Origin: Stropharia rugosoannulata
Taxonomy: Eukaryota > Basidiomycota > Agaricomycetes > Agaricales > Strophariaceae
Assembly (NCBI GenBank): GCA_028532985.1
Contig: JANCIK010000007.1
Span: 372,001-436,000, forward strand
Direction: 5' to 3'
DNA: 64,000 nucleotides
Shown here: piece by piece, positions 61,988 to 64,000 of the stretch
How the letters are laid out: every line of letters starts with the position of its first letter
Numbering within the stretch: position 1 is the stretch's first letter
Made by a program: the position numbers and the translations under genes
Notes under the pieces: generated by a model
Told to the model about the DNA's origin: nothing
What the model saw: the letters and a program-made list of their open reading frames with translations, nothing else
The model's database searches: none

Positions 61988-63156
61988 TCGAAACCCTGAC
62001 TGAGCGCAGCGTCACGTTCGGCTTTCATAGTCGCTATTAACTGACGCTGTTCCTCTATTACCTCCTCAGGCGTCTTTGCCGATGCACGTTCCTTCAGGAA
62101 CACCTTCTTACTTTCCAGCTCTTGCTGAAGTGCGCGTATCTGCTCCTCATAGGTCTCGTCCAAGGAACTGGCCGTGCTTGAAGTCCAGCAACACCTGGAG
62201 GTCTTCCTCCGAGATGCGCTGATTCTCCTTGCAGAGCTTCTTGAGCCCCGCAATGGACCCTGTCTGAATGCTGATCACCTCCGGGTACTCGTTGAGAATC
62301 ATTTTCTTGAGCTCCGCGTACCCTTTGGTATCATAACCTGGTAGATTCTTCCACTCCTCCGCCGTCTGCATGGGTACATATTTTATTACATATCCCCTCT
62401 TCTCATCGTCCTCCGTCACCTCCGCGCACTTAAACCAATCCTCCAGGTCCTCGAAGTACCGCAGCAGCTCATCGCGCTCTGCAGCAGGATCGAAGCTCGG
62501 CGCGCCGCGCGCACCGCGTACTGGCATGGACATATCCTTAGGCATAGTTTCTGGTTCTCGTGGGGGTGAATTTTGTTTGCTTTCTGAAAGATCTGACAAG
62601 TCTCCTTCAAATATATCTCTCGCTATGTGCTCTGCTTCACTTTCGCTATTTTCTGCTGTGCACTGCACGGACGTCTTAGCAGTCCCAAATACTTCCGAGA
62701 ATGGAGGAGGGGTGTCTTGGGTAGCTTGGCTATCAGAAGTACCGAATGGTGTGGTTTCAAGTCACGTAATATCACCGTCCACTAATTGGTCTTCTGATTC
62801 AATGCCAGATGGTGGTCCCCAAAATCCACTAGTCCCTACTCTTAATTACGAGTCGCTTTCGGTGAGCGCACCTGGGATGCACTGCGCTAATCCCTGAGTC
62901 TCGATCTGCAACTGCGCTTCCTCCCTCGCTCTTTTCTTTGCTTTTCTATCTCGCGTCAGTGTAATTACCAACGGCTCTACCAGCTCAGCGTCTTTCTTGC
63001 TCCTCGTGGTTCTCTTGCGTGAAGGCACTGTTCCAAAGGATGGTCTGGCTTCTTCTGGCTCGGCGAGCGATGAAGGCGCAGGAAATTTGCCTCGCTTATT
63101 ACTCGTCCCCGTTTTATTTGAAATTTTTGTAATTTATTGTAATAGGCGCAAGCCAT
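61984..63156 (-). pseudogene. gag: Gag (A2), deleted and interrupted
   Basis: Relative to A1 about 911 bp (A1 positions 31307-32217) are missing at the junction 62173/62174, removing the second half of the capsid, the coiled region and the zinc knuckle. Two stops lie upstream: a TAA near 62846 (GAA to TAA) and a TGA created by three extra bases near 62763. A segment near 63095-63125 (GGGGACGAGTAATAAGCGAG on the element strand) is present here and in B but absent from A1. Confidence 0.88.
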
Positions 63157-63192
63157 AGTTCCCGAAACACTAATTGAGATTTCTGAACCTTC

Positions 63193-63210
63193 CCCTCGCG
63201 GTGGGCTCCA
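63193..63210 (-). promoter_or_regulatory. Primer binding site (A2)
   Basis: TGGAGCCCACCGCGAGGG on the element strand, two bases inside the LTR, is the same as in A1 and B. Confidence 0.85.
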
Positions 63211-63212
63211 GA

Positions 63213-64000
63213 TGAGAGGTCTACTGCGTAGCTAGACTCGAAATCACGAAACACAACACACACACACACCCAGCGGAGCGAGATCCTATCCCTTAGATCG
63301 AGCAAACGCCCTCAACTAAACGGCTAGTATAATCTATGCTCTGCTCTGGTTCCCGTTCTGGGCGTGCGATGCATGCACCTCGTGTCCTCTAGTCTTTGTA
63401 ATAGCAAGTAGTGCCTGCAAGTTCGTTTGTAAGGAGGGGTTTAATTCTAGTAAATCTCGGATAGAGCCTGGTTGCTAGTGGCATGTGCTAGGCAAAATTA
63501 TAAATGAAATAAGTTGTTTTTAGCGAACAGCTTTGCTGTGCGCACTTTCGGGTCCGGTGACCTCGATGCGATGTGCAGACTCTCCAAAGTCCAGAAATCC
63601 AAGACTCTCCAAAGTCTTTCACCCGGCAGTGCAGTCTCACAGTCTAAACACTACAGTGCAAGTTTCCGTACACGGTTGTACTGACTCCTCACTGAGCTCT
63701 CCAAATGACCCGGTGGTCAGAAGCTATCCAAAACTCCTATGATTCACAAATACTTCACAGTTAAAACCCTAACAAAAGCTAAACACAGCCCGCTGACGGC
63801 CTGGGACAGAACCCAGCACACAGATCTAGTGGGTAGACAATTGCTTAAATTACTATAGACAAGGATACAGGTTTATATGCTATGCACACATGTGTACTAA
63901 TGATAAGGTAAAGTAAATACTAGCAACATGCAGCCAAAGGTCTGCACATTGCATCTGGGCTCCCCTTCGAGTGTCCTGGTCCCTTGGCATTTGCTGCACG
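63213..64000 (-). repeat. LTR, family A (outer right, cut by the window end)
   Basis: The first 788 bp of a family A LTR. It shares with the left outer LTR the ATTACTATAGACAAGG segment and many TG/CA variants of CG sites, but has further ones near its right end (TCTGCACATTGCATCTGGGC where the middle LTR has CG-rich sequence). Confidence 0.93.

Larger units (their letters stand above)
33221..64000 (-). mobile_element. Giant Ty3/Gypsy LTR retrotransposon, copy A2 (partial, split by B)
   Basis: The 3' LTR is 33221-34365, the internal region 34366-39800 plus 55841-63212, and the 5' LTR starts at 63213 and runs past the window end. Family B (39801-55840) interrupts the fourth intron of ORF4. Gag has a 0.9-kb deletion and two stops, and pol a 279-bp insert and the shared frameshift, so A2 cannot move by itself. 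Outside ORF1 it is very close to A1, with many CG to TG or CA differences in the gag-pol half. Confidence 0.9.

Overview
The window is repeat-dense chromosomal DNA from a filamentous fungus, most likely a mushroom-forming basidiomycete. The evidence is short (45-60 nt) GT-AG introns in almost every gene, Ty3/Gypsy elements, a pogo-type transposon, a LINE fragment, and genes resembling basidiomycete-expanded families (JBP/TET-like oxygenase, DUF6532-like). I see no clear single-copy host gene, tRNA or rRNA. The assignment is by inference; no species is named.

Layout. 1-3060: decayed, almost CpG-free DNA with a broken multi-exon gene (+) and a LINE ORF1 remnant (-). 3072-5602: a pogo-like transposon with 26-bp TIRs, TA target duplication and a three-exon transposase carrying one nonsense codon. 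5605-8941: gene-free repeats, including a TACCGGGCTA motif field and a four-copy 40-bp tandem repeat. 8947-9464: a solo LTR with a perfect 5-bp target duplication. 9521-17547: an 8.0-kb TIR element with TA duplication carrying a JBP/TET-like 2OG-Fe(II) oxygenase, a nine-exon DUF6532-like gene and an F-box-like gene, but no recognised transposase. 17674-18314: a small unidentified two-exon gene.

18497-64000 is one nest of giant LTR retrotransposons. Family A forms an LTR-internal-LTR-internal-LTR tandem (A1 18497-34365; A2 33221 to beyond 64000) sharing the middle LTR. A family B element (39801-55840, 16.0 kb) is inserted in an intron of A2 with a 4-bp GCGC duplication. All three are in minus orientation: PBS, gag, protease and pol (RT, RNase H, integrase, GPY module, no chromodomain) run right to left. 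Between the 3' end of pol and the 3' LTR each copy carries four further genes on the opposite strand, each spliced and each with its own TATA box. Introns lying antisense to the genomic RNA cannot be removed during retrotransposition, which would explain why the same 11 introns persist in all three copies.

The most unusual observations are: the four conserved, spliced, antisense genes (called ORF1-ORF4 here), of unknown function; a family-specific short motif scattered through LTRs, spacers, introns and even codons (TGCGCGCA in A, CCGCTGAG in B), exchanged at homologous positions; a duplicated polypurine-tract plus palindrome module in front of ORF1 and ORF2; an ORF1 cassette that is strongly divergent between two otherwise near-identical A copies; and the 8-kb oxygenase-carrying TIR element, a fragment of which also appears to lie in A2 pol. 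B looks young and nearly intact; A1 and A2 are defective and show CpG decay.
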